Assembly (NCBI GenBank): GCA_010015805.1
Contig: ML978137.1
Span: 310,001-374,000, forward strand
Direction of reading: 5' to 3'
From: Rhizodiscina lignyota
Taxonomy: Eukaryota > Ascomycota > Dothideomycetes > Aulographales > Rhizodiscinaceae
Length of the DNA stretch: 64,000 nt
Part shown: positions 24,730-33,772 of the stretch, piece after piece
Position numbering within the stretch: position 1 is the stretch's first letter
How the letters are laid out: every line of letters starts with the position of its first letter
Made by a program: the position numbers and the translations under genes
Notes under the pieces: generated by a model
What the model was told of the DNA's origin: nothing
What the model saw: only the letters and a program-made list of their open reading frames with translations
Databases searched by the model: none

Positions 24730-26545
24730 TTACCAGGCGCTGTTGGATGTCGTAGCCGGATTGTCCCAGCCGCTGCCGTTGCTAGCAGCCGGAGCATCGT
24801 CCCAGCCAGAGTTCGGTGCGATGGAGTCCTTGCGGTCCGTTGGCTTGTCCTCCCAGTTGCCAGAAGCACCAGCATCACCAAAGTTGTCTCCATCTTCTTT
24901 CGGAGCAGCCTTGCAACGGGCGACAGTATGGCCCATTTCGCCGCAGTTGTTGCACTTAACACGGCTGTAGTCTCTGGGCTTCGGGCACTCCTTCGCCATA
25001 TGGCCCGTCTCATCGCAATTGCGGCAGACAGTATTTGCCGGGTTACGCGGCTGATCACACTCCTTGGACATGTGACCTTCCTGACCACAGTTGTGGCAGG
25101 TCACGATGCGAGGGTTGGGGCAGTCCTTGGCAAAGTGGCCCTCTTCATTGCAGTTGCGGCAAGCACCACCTCCTCCACCGCCTTGGTTGTTTGGACAGTC
25201 GCGAGAGAAATGGCCAGCTAACACAGCAGTTAGTCATTTGTACTTGAATCGGCATGATGCTGGTTGAACTTACTCTCACCACACTTCCTACACTCAACAC
25301 CTTCGGCAGACTTGGGCTCCGTGCAGTCCGCAGCCTTGTGGCCAGACTTGCCACAGTTCTTGCAAGCAAACATGTCGACACGCTCCTTCGTGCACTGTCG
25401 AGTACGATGGCCAGTCTCGCCACACACGAGGCACTTGCGCTGCTCACGAACTTCACGAGGCTCCTCCTTGCAGTACTTTCGGGTATGACCAAGCGCCTCA
25501 CAGTTGTTGCACCTAGGGACACCACGGTCCATAAGAAGACCACAATCGTTCAGACGCTCGAGATTCTCGGCGGGATCCTCCGCAGCTACCTCGCGGAAGA
25601 TACCGCGACGCGGCTTCTGGGCGAACGTAATGTCGAGCACGTAGGTCTTGTCGGCATTGCCCATGAAGTCGACGGCGGTGAACTCGGGAGGAGCATCCAT
25701 CTGCTGCTTGGCCACGAGATGCGCATTCCAGTTCAGCTCACGGAAAGTTGTCTCGATCTCAGCGAGAGCGATGCCAGTAGCCTCAGGACCGACGCACAGC
25801 GCACGTGCATACACCATGAAGTTCTGTAACGATTGTTAGAATTGTATCAGGGTTGCTTGGGGAATCGGCACATACCTTGCGGAAAGCTTCCATGTCCTTC
25901 TCCTTGTCGGCTTCCTTCATGCTCTCCCAGGCCTTCTCGGCTTCCCCCTCATCAATGCCCTTGAACAGGTCTCGCTTCTCCTTGCAGTCAATAGCCTTGT
26001 GGCCCTTGTTTCCACACAGCTTGCAGATGCGATTAGGGCACTCCGAGACCGGATGGCCTTGCTCATGGCACTCATGGCACTCGCCAGTGAAGGGGCGCTG
26101 GACACGAGGATTTGGGCAGTCTGCCTTGTTGTGTCTGTGGTAGGACTTAGCAGGGGTCGTCAGTGGCAGTGGAAGGATATACTCACCCAACTTCACCGCA
26201 GTTGAAGCACTCGCCAGTCATCTTCTTTGGCTCGGGACATTCGCGCGAGAAGTGACCGTCCTGACCGCAACTGCAACATGTTAATGTTCACATCAGAAGA
26301 GACTGTCATGCAAAACATACTTGCGACAAGCGTTATCGCCTCCTCCAGTCTCGCCAGAGCCACCGCCGAAGCCATCACCACCGTCTCCGCCGCCGGTGTT
26401 GTCGGCGGCCCAGCTATCGTCGCCAGCAGGCGTGGAGTCGGTGGTGCCAGTGGCCCAGGGGTCAGGTCCGCCTGCGTTGTTGTTAGATCTTGGCTTCATG
26501 TGTTGGAGTGATAACACGTCACTTACTAGGCGCGTCCCAAGACAT
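24730..26545 (-). CDS. Zinc-knuckle (CCHC) protein with twelve knuckles, CnjB/GIS2-like
   Basis: Six exons: 26527-26545, 26321-26471, 26187-26270, 25876-26134, 25274-25823 and 24730-25217. Introns are 50-56 nt and the product has 516 residues. I count twelve C-x2-C-x4-H-x4-C knuckles. Four come first (CRNCGQDGHFSREC, CFNCGEVGHNKADC, CHECHEQGHPVSEC, CKLCGNKGHKAIDC). Eight more follow a knuckle-free segment of roughly 160 residues encoded by the end of exon 4 and the start of exon 5. The N-terminus is Gly/Asp-rich and the C-terminus ends in Trp-Asp/Asn-Ser repeats. This matches the fungal group often annotated as zinc-knuckle transcription factor CnjB. Related CNBP/Gis2 proteins bind single-stranded nucleic acids and ribosome-associated mRNAs, so an RNA-binding role is more likely than classical transcription control. 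A 170-nt leader intron probably precedes the short first coding exon. Confidence 0.93.
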
Positions 26546-27144
26546 GGTTGCAGGATAAGATCGTTGGCGAGATCTGATGCAGGTCAGTAACATGCGCGAG
26601 GCAGAGCAAATTTCGCGACATGAGCTGTGAAGAAACAAAGAGCTGTGGTGGCAAGAGGGGATGGTTGCACGGAGGAGAGATTGAAATTTGCTGTGTGTGA
26701 CACGCTTGGGTGAAGCGCGTTTGTTGTGAAGCGATTCACTTACCTTGAAATGAAGCGAAAAGTGAGAGTCGAGCGAGAGACAGAAGCTCTGCTCGCAGGG
26801 AATGAGGCGCACTTGCTTTACAGAGTGTTGAGGGAAAGCGCGGCCTGAAGAGAAAGCAAGTGGGCAGCAAGAGGGAGGTGTTGTGGTGAGAAAGGTGGAG
26901 GGTGTGGGCGAGGAAAATAAGAGAGGAAGGCGGCAGGCTTGGCAACACCAGGCGCGAGGAAATGGCCTCGAGGAAAGAGCGTGGTCGTGCTTTCCTTCCA
27001 CAGACGCGCTGCTCTTCGCTGCTCTTCTACGTCGCTCCAGCGGCTTGGGAGAGATTGAGTACCGGCTTCGGAGCAGATGTCAACATGACAACGGAAGAAT
27101 GGAAACCTCAAGAGAGTCCAGGCATCGGGGTTGATATCTCAAGT
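26546..27144. other. Upstream region of the zinc-knuckle gene
   Basis: This holds the leader and promoter of the zinc-knuckle gene and the 3' flank of the methyltransferase. The minus-strand transcript side is pyrimidine-rich between about 26.6 and 27.0 kb. Overlapping open frames here are low-complexity and unsupported. Confidence 0.5.
26574..26743 (-). other. Probable 5'UTR intron of the zinc-knuckle gene
   Basis: On the minus strand, a GTAAGT donor at 26743 and a TTACTGACC branch followed by CATCAG at 26574 lie 28 nt before the ATG. The 170-nt length is longer than the coding introns but ordinary for a leader intron. Confidence 0.5.
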
Positions 27145-27905
27145 CTATGAACCCGGTCTCTTTCCCATAACGAGGAGGAAGGGGAATTCCATCGTCCCTC
27201 CGCCATAGCTTTCATCCAGCTTCTTTTGACACGAAAAAGCTCTTGCAACGTTGATGTCTGCATATCCAATCTCCTTCATCACCTTCTCCGCCTCCTCCTT
27301 CTTGACGCCATGTCGACACACATCATCCCACTTAAACTTGGCATGGAACTTGCTCGCCTCTGGCCCAAAGTCCTCGTAGTCCGTCAGCGCGATCATGCCG
27401 CCTGGCTTCAGCAAATCGCCCATGAGTGAAAAGATTCCTTCCAATTCCGGGATGTGGTGGAGCGTCAGATGGCACAGGATCACATCAAACCGCTTTGGCT
27501 GGCCACCTGCGTCCGCACTTTGCAGGATGGGGTCGTCCGGAGTCTCGAGTAACGTGCAGATAGGCGTGATGTTCTTGATCGTCTCATGCGCGGCCAGCTT
27601 CGCCCATAGTGCGTCTATCATGCCAGATGATGTATCGACGGCATAGATATTGCGGACGTAAGGCGCGATGAGGAACGAGAGAACGCCAGTACCGCATCCA
27701 ATCTCCAGCACGTCCACCGTTGCTGTGACTCCATAAGTATTCTATTCATGACTTTGGACAATGATTCTTCTATACTCTTCGCGTCATCTCTAGACAGCTG
27801 CGGGACATGTTTCAACAACGCCTCTTGCGCTTGCTTGGCACATGAATGGATAAAGGGGTTGCTATCCCACTTCGCCGCCTCTTTATCGAATCGTTCTATC
27901 GCCAT
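27145..27905 (-). CDS. Class I SAM-dependent methyltransferase
   Basis: Two exons (27776-27905 and 27145-27722) join across a 53-nt intron (GTATAG donor, GTCACAG acceptor), giving 235 residues. SAM-binding motif I is VDVLEIGCGTGVLSF, motif II is the acidic IYAVDTS, and LCHLTLHHIPELEGIF with LKPGGMIALTDYE marks the post-I region typical of the UbiE/Methyltransf_11-12 type. The N-terminal FDKEAAKWDSNPF segment recurs in small-molecule methyltransferases of this kind. No substrate can be assigned; the family includes quinone, lipid and secondary-metabolite enzymes. No signal or transit peptide is obvious, so it is probably cytosolic. The splice choice restores a continuous DDAKTTVDVLEIG across the junction, which supports it. 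Confidence 0.92.
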
Positions 27906-28247
27906 CTTGGATCTTTCCTGATTAGAGCATCAGACATTGTTCTCATGGTTCCCGTGAGAAATTCATATGCTTTCTGTCATCCTCCCGAGGTCGGCGACGT
28001 CGGCCATCTCGCGGGGGCTGAGATTCCGCCCCTGTCCAAGCATCACGTGATAGATCTAGATGCATTTGACACGACGAAGGTTGTGGTGAAGTTGATAAAG
28101 GATTGAGGCATTCCTGTATCCCGCTTGAACGCTTTCCATTCGGAATATATAATACATAAGAAAATCGCCAAGCAAATAACGACGTACCACCAGGATTCTG
28201 CGCTCTCAGCCCCAAATTCCACATTTCGTGACGAACATCAACTCAAT
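27906..28247. other. Short spacer between methyltransferase and PDX1
   Basis: Promoter of the methyltransferase and 3' end of PDX1. Nothing else is seen. Confidence 0.5.
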
Positions 28248-29141
28248 TTAGAGCACAAGTCTTCCAGGCTCCATCTCCAGAATTGTCTTCATCCTCTCCA
28301 GAAACACGCTTACCCTCTTCTCCTCCCCCTTGCCAGCCGTCACACTGAACACATTCTGCGCAGCCGCGACTCCGGAAGCCCCTGGAATTGTGCCAATGGT
28401 TTTGAATTGCGGAGCTTTTGTGCTCTTCGGAGCAAGTATGTCAATGATATCTGGCTTTTTAGGTGGAAGCATTCTCAGGCCAGCGTCCGGTGCAGGAGGG
28501 AGCGCAACGATCTGTGGCACATAGCTACCCCTTGAAAATGCTTTCTGTGGGACGTCGTGGCCCAGGACAGCGTGGAAGAGTTCGTCAGCTGTAGGCTTTG
28601 CCTTCGCGCTCGGTAGGTCGTCGTTTGCCATCTCAATGGCGCGGGCGATGAAAGTAGAAAGCGGGAGGGAGATACCGAGGGTATCTTGGATGCGCTTCTG
28701 GCATGCGAGGGCTGCAGCTAGTGATATCGGCACTGCAACCTCTGTTTCTGCAGGTTCTTCTGGCAGTAACGTTGGAGGTGCAGCAGCGGCATCAGCAGGC
28801 TTCTTCGGCGCGGCCAGCTTGATGTTGCTCAGGTCGAGGTGACTGAGTTTATCAAGGCGCTTCGACTGTTCCAAGGGATAGGACTTGTCTATCTGCCCAA
28901 GATATGCTAGGACATCACCCTTCAGCAGACGGCCGTTGGGACCGCTTGCAGGAATTTTGTTCGCTTCATCTTCGGAGATGTTGTTCTCGTGGAGGAGATG
29001 CTGAACTGAGGGATAGAGAGGATAGCTTTGTGCTTCGGCGAAAGAAGGTGTAGATGTGAAGCTTCGGAAGCTGCCATTGTGTCGAATTGAGCGAGATGCG
29101 ATTCGAGCGCACTGCCGGCAGAGAGGGGATGATGATGCCAT
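28248..29141 (-). CDS. PDX1: Pyruvate dehydrogenase protein X component (E3-binding protein)
   Basis: A single exon of 297 residues from the ATG at 29141. The first about 40 residues are Arg/Ser-rich without acidic residues until the end (MASSSPLCRQCARIASRSIR...), a typical mitochondrial presequence. Residues 43-82 (YPSVQHLLHENNISEDEANK then IPASGPNGRLLKGDVLAYLG) form a peripheral-subunit-binding domain that docks E3, dihydrolipoamide dehydrogenase. The remaining part, with an Ala/Pro-rich linker, resembles a reduced E2-like core domain and has no acyltransferase catalytic motif. No lipoyl domain precedes the binding domain, in contrast to yeast Pdx1 and mammalian PDHX. In fungi this subunit organises E3 in the PDH complex. 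It shares a 314-bp promoter with another mitochondrial protein gene. Confidence 0.9.
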   Translation of the reverse strand: MASSSPLCRQCARIASRSIRHNGSFRSFTSTPSFAEAQSYPLYPSVQHLLHENNISEDEANKIPASGPNGRLLKGDVLAYLGQIDKSYPLEQSKRLDKLSHLDLSNIKLAAPKKPADAAAAPPTLLPEEPAETEVAVPISLAAALACQKRIQDTLGISLPLSTFIARAIEMANDDLPSAKAKPTADELFHAVLGHDVPQKAFSRGSYVPQIVALPPAPDAGLRMLPPKKPDIIDILAPKSTKAPQFKTIGTIPGASGVAAAQNVFSVTAGKGEEKRVSVFLERMKTILEMEPGRLVL

Positions 29142-29455
29142 TAGGGACGAGATTGACGAGACCGACGGCTCCCAAAGGAGAATTCTAGACTCGGGAGAAG
29201 GGGACACCGACAGAAACACGGTATCAGGAAATCAATTGACGGTAGTAACTGTCTCGCAAGAAAATCGAGTGGGCTACAATAATATGGAGAGGGTGGAGGG
29301 TGCGGAAAAAAAGACGAAGATTGTTGAGCGTCGGAGTTCTCAAAGCTCGGCGTCGGAGGAGCTTGGGCCACATCGAAGCGCGACTTCGCGTGATAGATTT
29401 AGAATCGCGAAACTTTTGCGGATCTCGAGAGCAGCATGGCAACAATCGAGCTGCG
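29142..29455. promoter_or_regulatory. Bidirectional promoter of PDX1 and the gene at 29456
   Basis: 314 bp separate two ATGs pointing in opposite directions, both for proteins with presequence-like N-termini. Such a compact head-to-head layout suggests shared control. No specific factor site could be assigned with confidence. Confidence 0.5.
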
Positions 29456-30527
29456 ATGAGGCACTTTTGGCACGGTACAGTGCTTAACCTGGCTGTACAA
29501 TGCCGCCCGCTCCCCCCTACTTCTCGTTCGTACGTTAATGCATATCTGCGACAATGTCCGACATTACTTCCCCGACGAGGATTATCCCATATTCGCAATT
29601 TTTCGGCCAGCAGATGCCTCAGCCTCCCCAAAAACCTAGCAGCTAGCAGGAAAGGGCAAGAAAAAGCCAGGAGAGCTGTTGGAAAGCTTTCAAAGACACA
29701 GCCCGAGAGACCCATCCAACCTCCACGACCGCACATAAGTCATGCCACGTCGAATACCTCCGTTTACGCGAATCTCGCCAAACGCTTCGGTTCCAGAGCA
29801 CTGCTCTATGATGCTCCATCACATAGGGTGTTCTATACAATGGCATACGGCATCGTTGCACCCATGACCTTCGGCATGGCTGCAATATGCGTATTTCAAT
29901 GGTGGTTTCCTGCTGAAGGAATATCACACTGGGTCACAAGATTCAATGTTGTCATTGCAGTCTTCTTGGGCCTGTTGGGGGTGCGCGCTGTTATCGCCCC
30001 TAGGAATCTTATAAAGGAGATTTGGCTGTTGTTGCCGCCAAAGGCTGGGCAAAGGATGGTGCAGCCGGAGATCAGAATTGTAGGCAAAGGCTGGCCATTC
30101 CCGTTCATGAGAGGGAAAGAGGTCGTTGCACCGCTAAGCGATGTAACAATAACGAGGCATTACGGAGCTTTGGGCGACCTCGAAGGCCGACGTCTACATA
30201 ACCATGGCATCACGCAGGCAATGGTGCGGAAGACAGCATATGACAAAGCAGCTTGGGAAGAGGAAGTCCCTTGGTTTGCACGTCCTTTTGTCAATTTTGG
30301 CCGAAATTTCGGAAGAGCATTTAGAGACTTTCAGAACATATTCTTTTGGGGTCAGGCCCAGGCGCTCAACAACTCTTTCGTGGTAGTCAGGGGCAAGCAA
30401 TACTGGAAACTGGATGGGAGAGGTCTCATGTTAGACGAAGGAAACGGTAAGTCAATAATATGCTCAATATCGTTACTCACGAATCTAACTTTAGATAGCC
30501 ATGGACAGTCTCATCAAGCAGGATTGA
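29456..30527 (+). CDS. Conserved fungal mitochondrial membrane protein, unknown function
   Basis: Exon 1 (29456-30446) and exon 2 (30499-30527) join across a 52-nt intron with a GTAAGT donor, TCTAAC branch and ATAG acceptor, giving 339 residues ending GNAMDSLIKQD. The basic N-terminus with RRGLSHIRNFSAS looks like a cleavable mitochondrial presequence. Two hydrophobic segments (about 127-149 and 160-181) are followed by a conserved-looking soluble block (IRIVGKGWPFPFMRGKEVVA, then APLSDVTITRHYG). I do not recognise a named family. An alternative acceptor four bases upstream (ending 30494) would change the frame and add a different tail running to 30643; the shorter end was chosen because it looks more protein-like. 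Confidence 0.85.
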
Positions 30528-30970
30528 TGCATGTATGGCACTCCAAACTTCTTCGCTGTAGCCCTAATGGTCGCAAATATCCATCATCGATGCTACTCAA
30601 CTATAAGATTTTCTACTGCCCTGAACTACAGTGCGCTCTATGATCGGGCGACGATATCGAGTTGAATGACTACATGTTCGAAATAAGGCGCTCGCGAATG
30701 GCTGCAATCCTCCCGGACCGTTGAAAGATTCATGCAGGAGTGACCGAAGGGCCACAATGTGTTCACGTTAGGTTTGGTACAGTACGTCAGTTGGTTCAAC
30801 GTTGATTTTGTTCAAACTATAATTTCACTTCTCTATGAATTCTTCTATCCTCTTGCTTGAGTTTCGTTTTCGCGAAACAGCTCCCATCTTACCATACCAT
30901 TAAAGCAAGACATCACACATCAAAACTCCACATCAAATCCACGGCAGCTTATCGCAACTTCTACAACGCA
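30528..30970. other. Intergenic spacer
   Basis: 3' flank of the mitochondrial membrane protein gene and leader of the small ORF at 30971. Nothing else is recognised. Confidence 0.5.
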
Positions 30971-31306
30971 ATGCCTCAGCAAGAAACAACGCCGGAAGAA
31001 GACGACTGCTATTTTCCAGATTACTCGGTGGGCCAGCTGACGACGAAGCCGAAATCTGAACCAAAGATAGAACCGATGAACAAGCCGGTGGAGAGGCCGA
31101 CACGCCCGCCGACACAAGAGCAATCCCCCACCCCTAAATCGACGCCATTCAGCAGCACAGCATCACTGGGTAGATACCATCCTCTCAATTACCAGAGCAA
31201 AGAGTCACTAGAGAAGGAGCGCAGCCAGCTGAAGAAAGTGTTCTTCATTGCGGCCGACGAAGATATCGAGGAGGATGGCGGACCAAGTTGGCGCCGTTCT
31301 GGTTGA
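30971..31306 (+). CDS. Small hypothetical protein (111 aa)
   Basis: An ATG-started frame encoding a Pro/Thr/Lys-rich, probably disordered protein: an acidic start (MPQQETTPEEDDCYF), a basic-Pro centre (KPKSEPKIEPMNKPVERP), then YHPLNYQSKESLEKERSQLK with KVFFIAADEDIEEDG near the C-terminus. The last segment looks as if it could form one helix and a strand, and the composition is unlike random translation of nearby DNA. I know no family for it. A perfect hairpin follows the stop. The frame remains open upstream without another ATG, so an unrecognised upstream exon is possible. Confidence 0.45.
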   Translation: MPQQETTPEEDDCYFPDYSVGQLTTKPKSEPKIEPMNKPVERPTRPPTQEQSPTPKSTPFSSTASLGRYHPLNYQSKESLEKERSQLKKVFFIAADEDIEEDGGPSWRRSG

Positions 31307-31340
31307 ATATGGTGCATCGCGTAATATATTGAGTACCTTT

Positions 31341-31366
31341 ATTCGTAGAGTTCATACTCTACGAAT
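31341..31366. other. Perfect 11-bp inverted repeat, 4-nt loop
   Basis: ATTCGTAGAGT and ACTCTACGAAT flank TCAT, a fully paired hairpin 34 bases past the stop of the small ORF. It could be a 3'UTR structure or an element end. Confidence 0.85.
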
Positions 31367-31984
31367 GGTTTCGCTAAATACCCTCTTCTTTCAAGGGATG
31401 CAGCGAACCCTAATAATGCGCAACTTCGTTGATCACGCTCCGAGGTATATTGCGTTCAACTTCCACAGATGCTCTGGCCGGCCTTGAAGGGCGACACCGG
31501 GTTCCTGCGAGGCCTTACAACCCTTCGCAACACCGGATACTTTGTCGCGCTCTATACCATCTAGTCGATGATCTCGGCCTTGACGGCCAAGAAGTAATTG
31601 ATGATCATTGTGACGGGGACTGCAAGCCGGCGCAGTCTCTATAATAAATATAATCAATGTTCATCGAATTCGTGGATTCTTCGTAAATAGTGTTTCCAGG
31701 CGATCCATATATCTTCAGAGATGCTATCGCTTGTGATAACATCTTACCTGTGGCGCTCCGTACACACTATACAAAGTCTCCTTACCTTACACCGCCTTAT
31801 CAACGCGTAGAATAAAAGCCAAACCTCTCGTTATAACTTACTATAAGTATTTCGTAGCCTAACCCTTATGCGTGAACCTAGGTTTTCCCCCTCTTTTAAG
31901 CAGTTTCAAAAATAAATGGTGGCGAGTTAAGACATGCGTATCTAGTTTTACCTACTCCGTAGTAAACCAAAGGTAGCGAGAGGC

Positions 31985-32034
31985 CAGGTACTGGGCGAAA
32001 TGTACGCCTTTCCAAATTGGGATTCTCTGGTACA
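31985..32034 (-). repeat. 50-bp dispersed repeat, copy 2 (inverted)
   Basis: The reverse complement of this stretch equals 19417-19466 except at three positions. Flanking sequences are unrelated. It lies 123 bases past the stop of the alpha/beta hydrolase. Confidence 0.85.
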
Positions 32035-32156
32035 GTACCGGGAGTGCTAGAACAGGTTTAGCGCTGCCTGGGAACGCCTGTGTACCTAGCAGTGATGAGC
32101 GCTAAGCCTATCTAAGCCACTCTGCCAAATTTTCACTCTGGAAAAAGCCTTGACTC

Positions 32157-33185
32157 TCACCAAATCTTAAGAGCTTTCAACCAATCGCCAATTACTTGCA
32201 CTGTCTCCTCCGGGGCTTCTTCAGGAACGAAATGTCCAATTCCCTCGGCGGCACAGTGAACGCTTAGCGATTTCTCGTCCATGATCCACTCCCCCCATAC
32301 TTTCTTAACATCAAAAGTCTTCGCAATATACTGGGATCCGTGTAAGACCATGAAAGGGACTTCAATCTTCTTTCCAGCGGCCTGATCGGCATCCTGCATC
32401 TCTATATCGACGTTGCTAGCGGCTTCGTAATCTGCGCAGGACGCCTGAACCACGCTGGGATTGTCGAACGCGGCGCCATACACCTTCATAGCGTCTCCGG
32501 ATGCCAGATTGGTAGCAGACTTGGAGCCCTGGCCGGCTATTGAACGCAGACCCTGTTGAAAGATGTACTTGGAGCCACCAATTGTGTTGATTATTTCAGG
32601 AGCAAATGGCTTCGCGAGGAATGGCCAGTGCCAATAGATAACCGACGACCTGGGGTCTGCGAAGGCGGCCCATTGGACTTTGGTAGGCACAATGTCGATG
32701 ACACTTGTAGCAAGCAAGTCAAATCCGAGGTTGGAGACGTCAGATTTGGAAACGGCGAGTCTGTGGGAGACGCGGCCGCCGCGGTCATGACCAATGAGCA
32801 CAATCGGCGTCGTCGATGATGATTTTGTAAGTGTTTTGAGACCAGAGAGAATTGCGAGGCCAACAGTGAGCTTGTCATGCTTCTGTAGAGGCTCACTCTG
32901 GCCGTAGCCCGGGAGATCTGGGATAAAGAGCGGAGCACTAGGTGGAAGCAATGGAACCGTGAGACGCCACCTGCAAGTGCATCAGACTACCTGAGATTGA
33001 TGTATACGATCATAGAGTACCGAAGCTTACATATACGAAGTTTGGGGATAGCCTTGGATAAGGACAAGAATGGGATTATTTGCTGACGCTTGGTCGAGGT
33101 TGCGCGCGTAGCAGCATAACGACGGTGAGCCAACCGTATGCTTGGTTAATCCCAAGTCTGAAAACCCTTTGTCTTGGATGTCCAT
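32157..33185 (-). CDS. Alpha/beta hydrolase, haloacetate dehalogenase-like (Asp nucleophile)
   Basis: Two exons, 32157-32970 and 33031-33185, with a 60-nt intron (GTAAGC donor, TTGCAG acceptor) splitting a Met codon; 322 residues. IQGYPQTSYMWR is the oxyanion/HGxP region, DLPGYGQSEP follows, and the nucleophile elbow is GHDRGGR with Asp at about residue 114 instead of Ser. VIDIVPT and YWHWPFL correspond to the acid and halide-pocket region of fluoroacetate/haloacetate dehalogenases, CADYEAA to the pocket Tyr, and EGIGHFVPEEAPEE carries the catalytic His. Asp nucleophiles in this fold occur in dehalogenases and epoxide hydrolases, and the His-Trp after the acid strand favours the dehalogenase branch. 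The physiological substrate in a fungus is unknown. No targeting signal is visible. Confidence 0.92.
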
Positions 33186-33772
33186 TGTTGAGAGTGTTGA
33201 GAGTGTTGAAATATAAGGTTAATGAAATACGAAGTAGTCTGGTTCAGGTTGCACACTTTATGACATTCAAGGGAAATTGTGAAAATGACTCAATCTTAGA
33301 CTTGGAATGCGAAGTTCAAGCAATGGCACTAATTGTTGATTACTTTGCAGACACGCCCTTCGGAGAGTTGGTAATGGGAGATCCCTCGGAATAGGATTTT
33401 CACGGTTGCATTCGCGGAAGAGGGGCAGCTGAGCTCTGATGTGTCTCGCGTCATCACGTATTTTCTTGGGGCTAAACGTTTTACCAGTGGCACGATGATG
33501 ATGCTGCAAACTCTTTTTCGTTGCAAGATTCCACAGTACACTAGCTACGAGTGAATTTGTTATGAGTTCCGTCTGTAGTCCTCCGGGATAGACTGTCCAA
33601 GAGTGTGCAAAATCCGTAACACGCAAAGCAGGGCTGATTTCTTCCACCGCAGTTCGAGTCGACTCATTTGCGGATCCTCGCACAAAATGCAGCCATTTGA
33701 GCGAAGGCAGAAGCAACAAAAGAAACAGGAACCCCTTCCACGTCTTTGCCCTTCGATAACGTCGATGTCACA
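33186..33772. other. Intergenic spacer
   Basis: Upstream region of the alpha/beta hydrolase and 3' flank of the next minus-strand gene. A tRNA B-box-like word near 33651 lacks any foldable tRNA around it. No gene is seen. Confidence 0.5.

Larger units (their letters stand above)
31307..32156. other. AT-richer convergent spacer with repeat remnant
   Basis: Between two convergent genes. It holds a perfect hairpin (31341-31366), AT-rich sequence from about 31.65 to 31.95 kb, and the second copy of the 50-bp dispersed repeat. It may be the graveyard of a small mobile element, but no ends or coding remnants are recognisable. Confidence 0.5.

Noticed and set aside
28015-28040. GCTGAGATTCCGCCC resembling part of a TPP riboswitch
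   Set aside because: The second conserved half of the aptamer is absent and it lies between two genes unrelated to thiamine.
30447-30494. Retention of the 48-nt version of the intron at 30447 as coding sequence
   Set aside because: It is in frame and stop-free but has a strong GTAAGT donor and TCTAAC branch, so splicing is far more likely.
33640-33690. tRNA B-box-like word GTTCGAGTC
   Set aside because: No A box at the right distance and no cloverleaf can be folded around it.
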